A stretch of 64,000 bases of DNA from Pseudomonas farsensis (GTDB taxonomy: Bacteria > Pseudomonadota > Gammaproteobacteria > Pseudomonadales > Pseudomonadaceae), in the NCBI RefSeq assembly GCF_014268805.2, contig NZ_JABWRF020000002.1, positions 620,001 through 684,000 on the forward strand, in the 5' to 3' direction. Of this stretch, positions 31,465 through 40,496 are shown one piece after another. The notes below the pieces were generated by a model. It was not told the origin of the DNA and searched no databases. It saw only the letters and a program-made list of their open reading frames with translations. The number at the start of each line of letters is the position of its first letter. Within the stretch, counting starts at the first letter, position 1. A program made the translations under genes and the position numbers.

Positions 31465-31784
31465 TTGCGGCGGCACATCAGGTAGGCCGCCAGCAGGCCC
31501 AGGGCGCCAACAGCCACGCCAGCGGTGGTCCAAGGGTGTTCCTGGGCGTAGTCACGGGTGGCGATGCCGGTTTCGCGGGTGCGGGTTTTGACTTCGGCAT
31601 AGGCATCACTGAGCAGGCTGCGCGAGTGCTTGAGGGCGTTCTCGGCATTGCCGCGCAGCGCCTTCATGGTCTTGTGCGACTCTTCCGAAGCGTCGTGCTT
31701 GAGGTTCTCGAGAGCGCTCAGCAGGTTTTCGATCTCGGCTTCCATGCTTTCCAGCGAGGTCTTGCGCAGCGAGTTGCGGGCCAT
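31461..31784 (-). CDS. DUF883 (ElaB/YqjD-type) membrane-anchored protein
   Basis: This 107-residue protein has a long charged helical region (residues 10-75) and one C-terminal membrane segment with glycine spacing ([18 protein letters not shown]), ending in an RRN tail. E. coli relatives ElaB and YqjD are stationary-phase tail-anchored proteins that bind ribosomes. It overlaps the trpI stop in convergent orientation. Confidence 0.88.
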   Translation of the reverse strand: MARNSLRKTSLESMEAEIENLLSALENLKHDASEESHKTMKALRGNAENALKHSRSLLSDAYAEVKTRTRETGIATRDYAQEHPWTTAGVAVGALGLLAAYLMCRRN

Positions 31785-31935
31785 GGTGAATCTCCTTCGC
31801 AGTAATGGGCTGTAAGAAATGCGACTGCGCCGCTTCAGGAAAGTGCGATCGAACTTTCTGTAGCCAACGCCGCTCGCAGGTAAACCCAGCCTGCGCTGCT
31901 AGGCTCAACGCACACGACACCTCAGGAGAGCGCCC

Positions 31936-32151
31936 ATGACCGATCATCACACCTACAAGAAGATCGAACTGGTAGGTTCGTCGCCCACCAGCATCGAAGA
32001 TGCAATCAACAATGCCCTGGCCGAGGCCGGCAAGAGCATCAAGCACCTGGAATGGTTCGAAGTGGTGGAAACCCGCGGGCATATTCGCGACAACAAGGCT
32101 GCCCATTTTCAGGTCACCCTGAAGGTTGGCTTCCGCATCGCCAACAGCTGA
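31936..32151 (+). CDS. Dodecin flavoprotein
   Basis: This 71-residue protein assembles in the family as a 12-mer that stores flavin. The sequence has YKKIELVGSSPTSIEDAINNA and HLEWFEVVETRG, including the Trp that stacks on flavin in bacterial dodecins. AGGAGAG lies just upstream of the ATG. A hairpin terminator follows. Confidence 0.95.
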   Translation: MTDHHTYKKIELVGSSPTSIEDAINNALAEAGKSIKHLEWFEVVETRGHIRDNKAAHFQVTLKVGFRIANS

Positions 32152-32200
32152 AACCAAACGGCGCTGGCCAAGGTTGGCGCAATGCGGTATTGAGGTTTGC

Positions 32201-32224
32201 AGGGCGCAATGCTGCGCCCTTTTC
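32201..32224 (+). terminator. Terminator after dodecin
   Basis: AGGGCGCA pairs with TGCGCCCT around ATGC, followed by a short T run. It separates dodecin from the DUF1161 gene. Confidence 0.7.
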
Positions 32225-32253
32225 GACTTTTATCTGTACAAGGAATGCGCTAG

Positions 32254-32475
32254 ATGAAGAAGTTGATCGTAGCAACGGGGCTGATGCTGCTGGCCGGTGG
32301 GGCAATGGCTGCGGGCAAGCCCTGCGAAGAGCTCAAGGCCGAGATCGCCGCCAAGCTGGATGCCAAGGGTGTCAGCGGATATACCCTGGAGATCGTCAAA
32401 AAAGGCGAACCAGCGGGCAAGGTTGTGGGCACCTGTGAAGGTGGAACCAAAGAAATCGCCTACAGCCGAGGCTGA
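32254..32475 (+). CDS. DUF1161 periplasmic protein, copy 1
   Basis: This 73-residue exported protein has the signal peptide MKKLIVATGLMLLAGGAMAA and a mature part with KPCEELKAEI and a second Cys in VVGTCEGG, probably joined by a disulfide. It is paralogous to the gene at 34181, sharing the CEELKAEI(A/E)AK and YTLEIV blocks. The function of DUF1161 is unknown. Confidence 0.9.
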   Translation: MKKLIVATGLMLLAGGAMAAGKPCEELKAEIAAKLDAKGVSGYTLEIVKKGEPAGKVVGTCEGGTKEIAYSRG

Positions 32476-32483
32476 TTACTCCG

Positions 32484-32527
32484 GCACAATCGCGGCAGTT
32501 CGGCGCACCGAACCGCCGCGATTGTGC
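32484..32527. terminator. Bidirectional terminator, long inverted repeat
   Basis: GCACAATCGCGGC pairs with GCCGCGATTGTGC, and an inner GTTCGG/CCGAAC stem makes the 44 bases an almost perfect hairpin. It lies between the convergent DUF1161 and LLM oxidoreductase genes and fits a terminator for both. Confidence 0.85.
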
Positions 32528-32531
32528 TTGT

Positions 32532-33533
32532 TCAGGCTTTGAGCGCCTGCGCCAGCAGCTCATAGGACCGCACCCGGTCCGCATGCTCATACAGGTCACA
32601 GGTGAAGATCAGCTCGTCTGCGCCGGTCTGCTCCAGCAGCACCTCGACCTTGGCTTTCACCTTCTGCGGGCTGCCAATCATCGCCAGGCCCAGGAAATTA
32701 CCTACCGCATCGCGCTCATGGGGCAACCACAGGCCATCCATGCTGGCGACCGGTGGGCGCTGCATCAGGCTCTGGCCCCGCATCAGCGCCAGAATGCGCT
32801 GGTACACCGAGGTGGCCAGGTATTCGGCCTGCTCATCGGTGTCGGCAACCACCATCGGCACCCCGAGCATCACGTAGGGCTTGTCGAGGGTGGTCGAAGG
32901 TTTGAAATGGTCGCGATAGATGCGGATCGCCTCATGCATGTAGCGCGGCGCAAAGTGCGAGGCGAAGGCGTAAGGCATGCCGCGCATGCCGGCCAGTTGG
33001 GCGCTGTACAGGCTGGAGCCGAGCAGCCACATCGGCACCTCGGTGTCGTGGCCGGGCACGGCGATGACTTTCTGGTCATCGGTACGCGGGCCGAGGTAGC
33101 GCGACAGCTCCTCGACATCGTCCGGGAAGTCGTCGGCGCTGCCAGAGCGCTCGCGGCGCAGGGCATGGGCGGTCATTTGGTCGGAGCCCGGTGCGCGGCC
33201 CAGGCCCAGGTCGATGCGGCCTGGGTACAGGCTGGCCAGGGTGCCGAACTGCTCGGCAATCACCAGCGGCGCATGGTTGGGCAGCATCACCCCGCCGGAG
33301 CCGACGCGAATGCTCGAGGTGCCGCCGGCCAGGTAACCGATCAGCACCGAGGTGGCAGAACTTGCGATGCCATCCATGTTGTGGTGTTCGGCCACCCAGA
33401 ACCTGTTGTAACCGAAGCGTTCGGCGTGTTGTGCCAGGTCCAGCGAGTTGCGCAGCGACTGCGCCGGGCCTTGGTCGGCGCGCACGGGCACCAGGTCGAG
33501 GGTGGAAATCTTAAGGTCTCGCAGGTGCGTCAT
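32532..33533 (-). CDS. LLM-class flavin-dependent oxidoreductase
   Basis: This 333-residue luciferase-like TIM-barrel protein shows [20 protein letters not shown] and [16 protein letters not shown], both typical of the single-component luciferase-like monooxygenase group often annotated as MsnO8-like. It would use reduced FMN or F420-like flavin; the substrate is unknown. It stands alone, convergent with DUF1161 and divergent from the OsmC gene. Confidence 0.92.
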   Translation of the reverse strand: MTHLRDLKISTLDLVPVRADQGPAQSLRNSLDLAQHAERFGYNRFWVAEHHNMDGIASSATSVLIGYLAGGTSSIRVGSGGVMLPNHAPLVIAEQFGTLASLYPGRIDLGLGRAPGSDQMTAHALRRERSGSADDFPDDVEELSRYLGPRTDDQKVIAVPGHDTEVPMWLLGSSLYSAQLAGMRGMPYAFASHFAPRYMHEAIRIYRDHFKPSTTLDKPYVMLGVPMVVADTDEQAEYLATSVYQRILALMRGQSLMQRPPVASMDGLWLPHERDAVGNFLGLAMIGSPQKVKAKVEVLLEQTGADELIFTCDLYEHADRVRSYELLAQALKA

Positions 33534-33680
33534 TGGAGCCTCCGCAGGGAAAGGGTGGCCCGAAGGCCCTCTGAACTCAGTATGGGCACATTCAGAGGAT
33601 TCAATGCCAAAGGGCGGATTGGTCTGAACTTGGCGTAGGCATAGCCCTCAGAACCTTACGTACTCACCCAGGAGGCAACC

Positions 33681-34106
33681 ATGAAAAAGACAGCATCGGC
33701 AATCTGGCAAGGCGGCCTGAAAGACGGCAAGGGTCAGATTTCCACCGAGAGCGGCGCCCTCAAGAACAACCCCTACGGTTTCAATACCCGCTTCGAGAAC
33801 CAGCCCGGCACCAACCCGGAAGAGCTGATTGGCGCAGCCCACGCCGGCTGCTTCTCGATGGCGCTGTCGATGATGCTGGGCGAGGCTGGCCTGACCCCAG
33901 AGCGCATCGATACCGAAGCCCAGGTGACCCTGGACAAGCAGGATGACGGCTTTGCCATCACCGCAGTGCACCTGGTGCTCAAGGCCAAGGTGCCGGGTGC
34001 CAGCGAAGAGCAGTTCAAGGAAATCGCCAACAAGGCCAAGGCCGGTTGCCCGGTATCCAAGGTGCTGAACGCCGATATCACCCTGGACGCGACCCTGCTG
34101 CAGTAG
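33681..34106 (+). CDS. OsmC-family peroxiredoxin
   Basis: This 141-residue protein has the two redox cysteines of OsmC, in AAHAGCFSMALS and KAGCPVSKVL, plus the PEELIGAAHAG block. Family members reduce organic hydroperoxides under osmotic or oxidative stress. The ATG is preceded by AGGAGG at about 33669. The DUF1161 copy 2 gene follows after 74 bases. Confidence 0.94.
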   Translation: MKKTASAIWQGGLKDGKGQISTESGALKNNPYGFNTRFENQPGTNPEELIGAAHAGCFSMALSMMLGEAGLTPERIDTEAQVTLDKQDDGFAITAVHLVLKAKVPGASEEQFKEIANKAKAGCPVSKVLNADITLDATLLQ

Positions 34107-34180
34107 GCGGCGCAACGGCGGCGCTTTGCGGTAGTCTAACCAGCGTCGGCAGCGCCGCCTGCCTTTTCAGGAGCCGTTCC

Positions 34181-34414
34181 ATGATCCGCGTAGCTTTCGC
34201 CGTACTGGCCTCGTTGCTGGCCACCTCTGCAATGGCGGCCCCCAAGCCATGCGAAGAACTCAAAGCCGAGATCGAAGCCAAGATCCAGGCGCGCGGGGTT
34301 GCGTCCTACACACTGGAAATCGTGCCCAACGCCGAAGCCACCGACCCCAGCATGATTGTCGGCAGCTGTGATAACGGCAGCAAAAAGATCGTTTACCAGA
34401 AAAACGATCAGTAA
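34181..34414 (+). CDS. DUF1161 periplasmic protein, copy 2
   Basis: This 77-residue exported protein starts at the ATG at 34181, with AGGAG 7 bases upstream. It has the signal peptide MIRVAFAVLASLLATSAMAA, then KPCEELKAEIEAKI, YTLEIVPN and a second Cys in IVGSCDNG. It is a paralogue of the gene at 32254, diverged by local duplication. Its function is unknown. Confidence 0.9.
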   Translation: MIRVAFAVLASLLATSAMAAPKPCEELKAEIEAKIQARGVASYTLEIVPNAEATDPSMIVGSCDNGSKKIVYQKNDQ

Positions 34415-34427
34415 CCCGCGCTAGCGG

Positions 34428-34841
34428 TTACGGAATGCAGAACACCTCGCTCGGCTCATTGACCACTACCTTGCGGCTGGCGTCGTACAGCAACACCTGC
34501 GGCTGCATGACCGGCGCCCGGGCCTCGAGGCGGTAGCGTTCGCCGGCCTTGAAGTCGTTGAAGCGTACGGTCAGGTAGCAGATGCGCTCGGTGGGGTCTG
34601 TGCTGAAACCACCGGCGTAGATTTCATAGTCAAAGCGCACCACCAGTTCATGCTTGCCGGGCGTTACCTGGAAGTAGCGGCCATCGTTGAGCCGTTGGCC
34701 GTCTAGACGATCGGCCATCAGCGTGCGGCCTGGGGTGATGGTGTACAGGTCGACCCAGGCCTTGCCGGGGTCGACGGGTGGCAAGGGGCTGGCGCAGGCC
34801 CCTAGCGCACTAAGGGCGATCAGCATCATGGGCTGGCGCAT
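34428..34841 (-). CDS. Lipoprotein, tandem copy 1
   Basis: This 137-residue protein has a lipoprotein signal peptide with the lipobox ALGAC. The mature part includes PGKAWVDLY, a YFQVTPGKHELVVRF block and a GERYRLEAR block. It is a paralogue of the next gene upstream. The ATG at 34841 has CGGAG 7 bases upstream; the TTG at 34847 is less likely. The repeated design (binding-like beta strands after an N-terminal lipid anchor) suggests an envelope protein of unknown role. Confidence 0.82.
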   Translation of the reverse strand: MRQPMMLIALSALGACASPLPPVDPGKAWVDLYTITPGRTLMADRLDGQRLNDGRYFQVTPGKHELVVRFDYEIYAGGFSTDPTERICYLTVRFNDFKAGERYRLEARAPVMQPQVLLYDASRKVVVNEPSEVFCIP

Positions 34842-34895
34842 GGTCAAACTCCGCTCGCGTTGTACAGGGCTTAAGCATAGCGCCGTTCGCCGGCG

Positions 34896-35309
34896 TCAGG
34901 TGCGCTGGCAGCCTGCCGGTTCGCCTTCGCCGATCAGCTTGCGCTGTTGGTCGTAGAGTTTCACCCAGGGCCGAAAGCCGATGCTGCCGGCGTGCATCTG
35001 GTAGCGCTCGCCTGCATTGAAACCTTTGACGTTGACGTTGAGCTGGCAGTCGCGCCACAGCGGCTCCTGCACCGGGCCGATATTGCTGGGTGCCACGGCG
35101 AACTGGTAGCGCACGGTCAGCTCGTGGTTGCCGGGTTGGACTTCGAAGTAACGGCTGTCGGCCCAGTCGCGGTCGTCTACCTGCACGGCGTGCAGCGAGG
35201 CGCTGCCGGGCGTGGCGAGGTCGACCCACGCCTGGTTCGGGTCCGGGTCGGGCAAGGTGCTGCAACTGGACAACAGCATCAGTGTGCTTATGGCAAACCG
35301 GGTACGCAT
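34896..35309 (-). CDS. Lipoprotein, tandem copy 2
   Basis: This 137-residue lipoprotein has the lipobox LLSSC and a mature part with PNQAWVDLA, YFEVQPGNHELTVRY and AGERYQMHAG, aligned along the whole length with the downstream gene at 34428. The two genes are 54 bases apart on the same strand and arose by duplication. Their function is unknown. Confidence 0.82.
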   Translation of the reverse strand: MRTRFAISTLMLLSSCSTLPDPDPNQAWVDLATPGSASLHAVQVDDRDWADSRYFEVQPGNHELTVRYQFAVAPSNIGPVQEPLWRDCQLNVNVKGFNAGERYQMHAGSIGFRPWVKLYDQQRKLIGEGEPAGCQRT

Positions 35310-35374
35310 GGCAAAGCTCCCCCTTGGCGAGATAGTCTTGAGGCTTCGGCCGACCAGCGAGACAGACCGCCTCG

Positions 35375-36460
35375 ATGCATGAATTCTTTGTTTTCAAACG
35401 CTGCAGCCGACCGGCTCTCGACCGCGTTTTCACCCGCTTTGTTCCCCTGCTGCTTGGCGCCCTGCTGAGTGGTTGTTCAAGCCTTGGCTATTACGGCCAG
35501 CTGGCCGAGGGCCAATGGCAACTGTTGCGTGCGCGCCAGCCGGTGCAACAGGTGATCGCGGACCCGGCTACCCCGCCGCAACTGCGCGAGCACCTGCGGG
35601 TGGCGCAAAAGGCCCGGGCTTTCGCCAGTGCGCAGCTGAAACTGCCGGACAACGGCAGTTACCGGGTGTACGCCGCGCTGGGCCGGCCTTATGTGGTGTG
35701 GAATGTGTTCGCCACGCCCGAGCTTTCGCTGCAGCCAGTCACCCATTGCTTCCCGATTGCCGGCTGCGTGGCCTACCGCGGCTACTACCAGCAAGGCGCA
35801 GCCCGCGGCGCGGCGGCGCTGATGCGCGAGCAAGGGCTGGATGTGTACGTGGGCGGCGTGGAGGCGTACTCGACGCTGGGCTGGTTCGATGACCCGATTC
35901 TGTCGAGCATGCTCGGCTGGGGCGAGGAGCGGCTGGCGACGGTGATCTTCCATGAGCTGGCGCACCAGCGCTTTTATGTGCAGGACGATACCGAGTTCAA
36001 CGAGTCGTTCGCCTCGTTCGTGGAGCAGGAAGGTACTCGGCAATGGCGCGCGTCCCGTGGCTTGCCGGCGGTGGAGGAAGACGGCGCGGCGCAGCGCGAG
36101 CAGTTTATCCGGCTGGTGCTGGCCAGCCGTGAGCGGTTGCAGGCGATTTATAGCGGGCCGCTGAATGATGCGGGCAAGCGTGCGGCTAAGCAGGCCGAGT
36201 TCGAGCGCTTGCGCCGCGAGTATCGCCAGGTGCGCGACCGCGACTGGGCCGGGGATCGGCGTTTTGATGGCTGGATGTATGGGCCGCTGAACAACGCAAA
36301 ATTGCTGCCGTTTGGGCTGTATGACCAGTGGGTTCCGGCGTTTTCGCAGCTATTTAGCGAGGTTGGCGGCGATTGGCCGCGTTTTTACCAGCGCGTCGAG
36401 GCGTTGGGCCAGCTGCCGGTTGCACAGCGCAAGGCCGAGTTGCAGCGGTTGACCCCATAA
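35375..36460 (+). CDS. Putative zinc aminopeptidase, lipoprotein
   Basis: This 361-residue protein is of the bacterial 'putative aminopeptidase' family. The N-terminus has the lipobox LLSGC with Cys34, so it is probably an envelope lipoprotein. The metal site HELAH is at residues 193-197 and a possible third ligand is in NESFA near residue 210. The ATG at 35375 gives a slightly long signal peptide; a later start is possible. Confidence 0.87.
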   Translation: MHEFFVFKRCSRPALDRVFTRFVPLLLGALLSGCSSLGYYGQLAEGQWQLLRARQPVQQVIADPATPPQLREHLRVAQKARAFASAQLKLPDNGSYRVYAALGRPYVVWNVFATPELSLQPVTHCFPIAGCVAYRGYYQQGAARGAAALMREQGLDVYVGGVEAYSTLGWFDDPILSSMLGWGEERLATVIFHELAHQRFYVQDDTEFNESFASFVEQEGTRQWRASRGLPAVEEDGAAQREQFIRLVLASRERLQAIYSGPLNDAGKRAAKQAEFERLRREYRQVRDRDWAGDRRFDGWMYGPLNNAKLLPFGLYDQWVPAFSQLFSEVGGDWPRFYQRVEALGQLPVAQRKAELQRLTP

Positions 36461-36475
36461 ACCGGAGTAGCCTGT

Positions 36476-36587
36476 GTAGGAGCGGCCTTGTGTCGCGAAA
36501 GGGGTGCGAAGCGCCCCCGGCGTTCATGCATGAGGCGCAAGTCCTGAGGCTGCCTTGCAGCCTTTCGCGACACAAGGCCGCTCCTAC
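36476..36587. repeat. Paired REP palindrome
   Basis: Two inverted GTAGGAGCGGCCTTGTGTCG units sit between two convergent genes and enclose about 60 bases of spacer with GC-rich hairpin halves. Confidence 0.9.
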
Positions 36588-36604
36588 ACCCGACCGCGTT
36601 GTTT

Positions 36605-37252
36605 TCAGGCCGTGAACGCCTGGTGCAGTTCGGCCAGGGTTTCGAAGTGGAAGGCGGGGGCTTCTGCCACTAGTTCCTCGCGGCTACCGAACCCGTAACC
36701 CACCGCCACTGCCTGCACGCCGTTGCTGCGGGCGCCGATCAGGTCGTGTTTGCGGTCACCGATCATCAGCGTTTGCGCAGGGTCCAGCCTTTCTTCATCG
36801 AGCAGGTGGCGGATCAACTCGACCTTGTTGGTACGGGTGCCGTCCAGCTCGCTGCCGTAGATCATCTTGAAGTGCTTGTCGAACGCGAAATGCCGGGCAA
36901 TCTCGCGGGCAAATTCCCACGGTTTGGAAGTGGCCACATACAGCGCGCGGCCCTGGCCTTGCAGCGCCTGCAGCAACTCGGGCACACCGTCGAACACGCG
37001 GTTTTCGTAAAGCCCGGTGACCTTGAAGCGCTCGCGGTAGAAATTCACCGCCTGCCAGGCCTTGGCCTCGTCGAAGGCGTAGAACTGCATGAACGCTTGC
37101 AGCAGCGGCGGGCCGATGAAGTGCTCAAGGCGGCTCAGGTCAGGCTCGTCGATACCGAGCTTGGCCAGCGCGTACTGGATCGAGCGGGTGATCCCCAGGC
37201 GCGGGTCGGTCAGGGTGCCGTCGAGGTCGAAGAGGATAGTCTGCTGATGCAT
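36605..37252 (-). CDS. HAD-family hydrolase, phosphoglycolate phosphatase-like
   Basis: This 215-residue HAD protein has the nucleophile motif FDLDGTLTDPRLG, motif II in ATSKPW, and the C-terminal IGDRKHDLIGARSNG motif. The helical cap at residues 20-90 puts it with Gph/PGP-type phosphatases. The ATG at 37252 (MHQQTILFDLDG) is chosen over a start 12 codons upstream. The substrate is not determined; it lies 36 bases after the gamma carbonic anhydrase gene. Confidence 0.88.
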   Translation of the reverse strand: MHQQTILFDLDGTLTDPRLGITRSIQYALAKLGIDEPDLSRLEHFIGPPLLQAFMQFYAFDEAKAWQAVNFYRERFKVTGLYENRVFDGVPELLQALQGQGRALYVATSKPWEFAREIARHFAFDKHFKMIYGSELDGTRTNKVELIRHLLDEERLDPAQTLMIGDRKHDLIGARSNGVQAVAVGYGFGSREELVAEAPAFHFETLAELHQAFTA

Positions 37253-37288
37253 GCGGTTCTCGGTGTCTGAAAAGGGGGGCACAAGCAA

Positions 37289-37831
37289 CTACTGGTCGTA
37301 ACCTTCGGCCAGGTGCTGGTCCTTGAGCTTGACGTAGTTGCTGGCGCTGTAGGGGAAGAACGCCCGCTCCTGCTCGTTCAACGGGCGCATCTGCTTCACC
37401 GGGCTGCCTACATACAGGTAGCCGCTGGCCAGGCGTTTACCGGGTGGCACCAGGCTGCCGGCACCGATGATCACCTCGTCCTCGACGACGGCGCCATCCA
37501 TGATGGTGCTGCCCATACCTACCAGAATGCGGTTGCCCAAGGTGCAGCCATGCAGCATGACCTTGTGGCCGATGGTCACCTCGTCACCGATGATCAGCGC
37601 GAAGCCGTCCGGGTTGAATGGGCCGGCATGGGTGATGTGCAGCACGCTGCCATCCTGCACGCTGGTGCGCGCGCCGATGCGGATGTGGTTCATGTCGCCG
37701 CGCACCACGGTCAGCGGCCAGACCGAGCTGTCCTCGCCGATCTCGACATCGCCGATAACCACTGCCGAACGGTCGACAAAGGCGCGTGGTCCAACTTTTG
37801 GCGTGTGTTCCCGGAAAGTCCGGAGGGCCAT
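37289..37831 (-). CDS. Gamma carbonic anhydrase family protein
   Basis: This 180-residue left-handed beta-helix protein shows the hexapeptide repeats VVIGDVEIGEDSSVWPLTVV, IIGDEVTIGHKVMLHGC and VVEDEVIIGAGSLV. Its zinc-ligand histidines are spaced as in YrdA/Cam proteins. The ATG at 37831 has GAGGAA 7 bases upstream. The open frame continues far beyond this start, antisense to prlC, without coding meaning. It is divergent from prlC. Confidence 0.93.
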   Translation of the reverse strand: MALRTFREHTPKVGPRAFVDRSAVVIGDVEIGEDSSVWPLTVVRGDMNHIRIGARTSVQDGSVLHITHAGPFNPDGFALIIGDEVTIGHKVMLHGCTLGNRILVGMGSTIMDGAVVEDEVIIGAGSLVPPGKRLASGYLYVGSPVKQMRPLNEQERAFFPYSASNYVKLKDQHLAEGYDQ

Positions 37832-37933
37832 GATAGTGTTCCTCTGCAATGCCGATAGGCAGGCTGCCTGCTGCGGTCGGCGTCGATTGTAATTAAGATG
37901 GTCCCGTGTTTCTCCTGCCAAGGTACCCGAACC

Positions 37934-39985
37934 GTGAGTGCGAACAACCCACTGCTGCAGTCCTATGATCTGCCGCCCTTCTCGGCCATCCGTGCCGAGC
38001 ATGTGCTGCCGGCGATCGAGCAGATCCTTGCCGACAACCGCAAGGCCATCGCCGACATCCTTCAGGCCCAGGGCAAGCAACCGACCTGGGCCGGCCTGGT
38101 ACTGGCCATGGACGAGCTCAATGACCGCCTGGCGGCGGCCTGGAGCCCGGTCAGCCACCTCAATGCCGTGTGCAACAGCCCCGAGCTGCGCGAAGCCTAC
38201 GAGTCGTGCCTGCCGGCGCTGAGCGCCTATTCCACCGAGCTTGGCCAGAACCGCGCGCTGTTCGAGGCCTACCAGGCCTTGGCCAACAGCCCGGAGGCTG
38301 CGAGCTTCGACGTGGCGCAAAAAACCATCCTCGACCACGCCCTGCGCGATTTTCGCCTGTCGGGTATCGACCTGCCGCCCGAGCAGCAACAACGCTACGC
38401 CGAGGTGCAGAGCACCCTCAGCGAGCTGGGTAGCCGCTTCTCCAACCAACTGCTCGACGCCACCCAGGCCTGGACCAAGCACGTCACCGACGAGGCGCAA
38501 CTGGCTGGCCTGACCGATTCGGCCAAGGCACAGATGGCCGCCGCCGCGCAGGCCAAAGGCCTCGACGGCTGGCTGATCAGCCTTGAGTTCCCCAGCTACT
38601 ACGCAGTCATGACCTACGCCAGCGACCGCGCGCTGCGCGAAGAGCTGTATGCCGCCTACTGTACCCGTGCTTCCGACCAAGGCCCCAACGCCGGCCAGTT
38701 CGACAACGGCCCGGTGATGGCGCAGATCCTCGACCTGCGCCAGGAGCTGGCCACCTTGCTCGGCTACGCCAATTTTGCCGAGCTGAGCCTGGCCACCAAA
38801 ATGGCCGAGTCCAGCGACCAGGTACTGAGCTTCCTGCGTGACCTGGCCAAGCGCAGCAAGCCTTTTGCTGCCCGAGACCTGGAACAACTCAAGGCCTATG
38901 CCGCCGAACAGGGCACCGCAGAGCTGGCCAGCTGGGATGCCGGTTACTTCGGCGAAAAACTGCGCGAGCAGCGTTACAGCGTGTCGCAGGAAGCCCTGCG
39001 CGCCTACTTCCCCATCGACAAAGTGTTGTCGGGCCTGTTTGCCATCGTGCAACGCCTGTATGGCATCGAAATCGCCGAGCTGAAGGGCTTCGATGCCTGG
39101 CACCCCGACGTGCGCCTGTTCGAAATCAAGGAGCACGGCCAGCATATCGGGCGCTTCTTCTTCGACCTCTACGCCCGCGCCAACAAGCGTGGCGGCGCCT
39201 GGATGGACGGGGCCCGTGACCGCCGCCGCACTGCTGATGGCAGCCTGCAAAGCCCGGTGGCAAACCTTGTGTGCAACTTCACCCCAGCATCGCCTGGCAA
39301 GCCTGCGCTGCTGACCCATGATGAAGTCACCACGCTGTTCCACGAGTTCGGCCACGGCCTGCACCACCTGCTCACCCGCATCGAGCATGCCGGGGTATCC
39401 GGTATCAATGGCGTGGCGTGGGATGCCGTGGAGCTGCCGAGCCAGTTCATGGAAAACTGGTGCTGGGAGCCCGAAGGCCTGGCGTTGATTTCTGGCCACT
39501 ACGAGACCGGCGCGCCGCTGCCCCAGGACCTGCTGGACAAGATGCTGGCTGCCAAGAACTTCCAGTCCGGCATGATGATGGTGCGCCAGCTGGAGTTCTC
39601 GTTGTTCGACTTCGAGCTGCACGCCACCCATGGCGACGGGCGCAGTGCCTTGCAGGTGCTCGAAGGGGTGCGCGACGAGGTGTCGGTCATGCGCCCGCCT
39701 GCCTACAACCGCTTCCCCAACAGCTTCGCGCACATTTTTGCGGGCGGCTATGCGGCGGGTTACTACAGCTACAAGTGGGCTGAAGTGCTGTCGGCCGATG
39801 CGTTCTCGCGCTTTGAAGAAGAAGGCGTGCTGAACGCCGAGACGGGCCGCGCCTTCCGCGAGGCTATTCTGGCCCGTGGCGGCTCGCGCGAGCCGATGGT
39901 GCTGTTCGTCGACTTCCGGGGCCGCGAGCCTTCCATTGATGCACTGCTGCGCCACTGCGGCCTGAGCGAAGGCGCGGCGGCATGA
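37934..39985 (+). CDS. prlC: Oligopeptidase A
   Basis: This 683-residue M3 metallopeptidase cleaves short peptides, including signal peptide fragments, in the cytoplasm. The zinc site HEFGHGLHH is near residues 470-478, and the length equals the E. coli enzyme. The GTG at 37934 (MSANNPLLQSYDLPPFSAI) is preceded by AAGG at 37920. The YheV-like gene overlaps its stop by 4 bases. Confidence 0.97.
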   Translation: MSANNPLLQSYDLPPFSAIRAEHVLPAIEQILADNRKAIADILQAQGKQPTWAGLVLAMDELNDRLAAAWSPVSHLNAVCNSPELREAYESCLPALSAYSTELGQNRALFEAYQALANSPEAASFDVAQKTILDHALRDFRLSGIDLPPEQQQRYAEVQSTLSELGSRFSNQLLDATQAWTKHVTDEAQLAGLTDSAKAQMAAAAQAKGLDGWLISLEFPSYYAVMTYASDRALREELYAAYCTRASDQGPNAGQFDNGPVMAQILDLRQELATLLGYANFAELSLATKMAESSDQVLSFLRDLAKRSKPFAARDLEQLKAYAAEQGTAELASWDAGYFGEKLREQRYSVSQEALRAYFPIDKVLSGLFAIVQRLYGIEIAELKGFDAWHPDVRLFEIKEHGQHIGRFFFDLYARANKRGGAWMDGARDRRRTADGSLQSPVANLVCNFTPASPGKPALLTHDEVTTLFHEFGHGLHHLLTRIEHAGVSGINGVAWDAVELPSQFMENWCWEPEGLALISGHYETGAPLPQDLLDKMLAAKNFQSGMMMVRQLEFSLFDFELHATHGDGRSALQVLEGVRDEVSVMRPPAYNRFPNSFAHIFAGGYAAGYYSYKWAEVLSADAFSRFEEEGVLNAETGRAFREAILARGGSREPMVLFVDFRGREPSIDALLRHCGLSEGAAA

Positions 39986-40260
39986 GCGAGGTTGCCGTGA
40001 GCAAGAGCAAAAGGCGTTTCATCGCCGGGGCCGTGTGCCCGGCGTGCAGCGAGATGGACAAGCTGATGATGTGGAACGAGGACGGCGTACCGCACCGCGA
40101 GTGCGTCGCCTGCGGGTTTACCGACACCCTGAATGAACAGGGTTTGTCGGTGCCCAAGGAGATCGGCACCCGGGTCAACCAGCTGGCGCCCAAACCTGCG
40201 CCGGCCAAGGTGCAGACGGTGCAGTTCTTCCCCAATCCGAAGCTGAAGAAGCCGGAGTGA
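39982..40260 (+). CDS. YheV-like zinc ribbon protein
   Basis: This 92-residue protein has two CxxC pairs (VCPACSEMDK and CVACGF) that form a zinc ribbon, then a basic tail. It matches the YheV family, which is usually next to prlC. It is translationally coupled to prlC by an ATGA overlap. Its function is unknown. Confidence 0.9.
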   Translation: MSEVAVSKSKRRFIAGAVCPACSEMDKLMMWNEDGVPHRECVACGFTDTLNEQGLSVPKEIGTRVNQLAPKPAPAKVQTVQFFPNPKLKKPE

Positions 40261-40293
40261 CCTAGGGCCCGCATGCAGCGACGCGGTCTGTGT

Positions 40294-40406
40294 GTAGGAG
40301 CGGCCTTGTGTCGCGAAAGGGTCGCGTAGCGGCCCCACGATCTCGGCATCATGCAATATCGCTGGGGCTGCTACGCAGCCCTTTCGCGACACAAGGCCGC
40401 TCCTAC
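40294..40406. repeat. Paired REP palindrome
   Basis: Two inverted GTAGGAGCGGCCTTGTGTCG units enclose GC-rich half-hairpins, between the YheV-like gene and the LexA-box gene. Confidence 0.9.
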
Positions 40407-40460
40407 AAAGAGACCGCGCTGGGCCGCCTGACGGTACTGGCTTTCAACTTGAACCAGGAT

Positions 40461-40480
40461 TACTGTATGTAAATACAGTA
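40461..40480. promoter_or_regulatory. LexA box (SOS operator)
   Basis: The 20-base site has the core CTGT-N8-ACAG within TACTGT...ACAGTA, matching the gammaproteobacterial LexA consensus. It ends 16 bases before the start codon of the radical SAM gene, so LexA should block that promoter. Confidence 0.9.
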
Positions 40481-40496
40481 ATTCGGGTTTTTTCTC

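Noticed and set aside
34411-34431. GTAACC...GGTTAC palindrome between two convergent stops as a terminator
   Set aside because: The stem is short and no T-tract follows in either direction.
37832-39955. A 700-codon N-terminal extension of the gamma carbonic anhydrase
   Set aside because: It is antisense to prlC; the ATG at 37831 with GAGGAA gives the normal family length.
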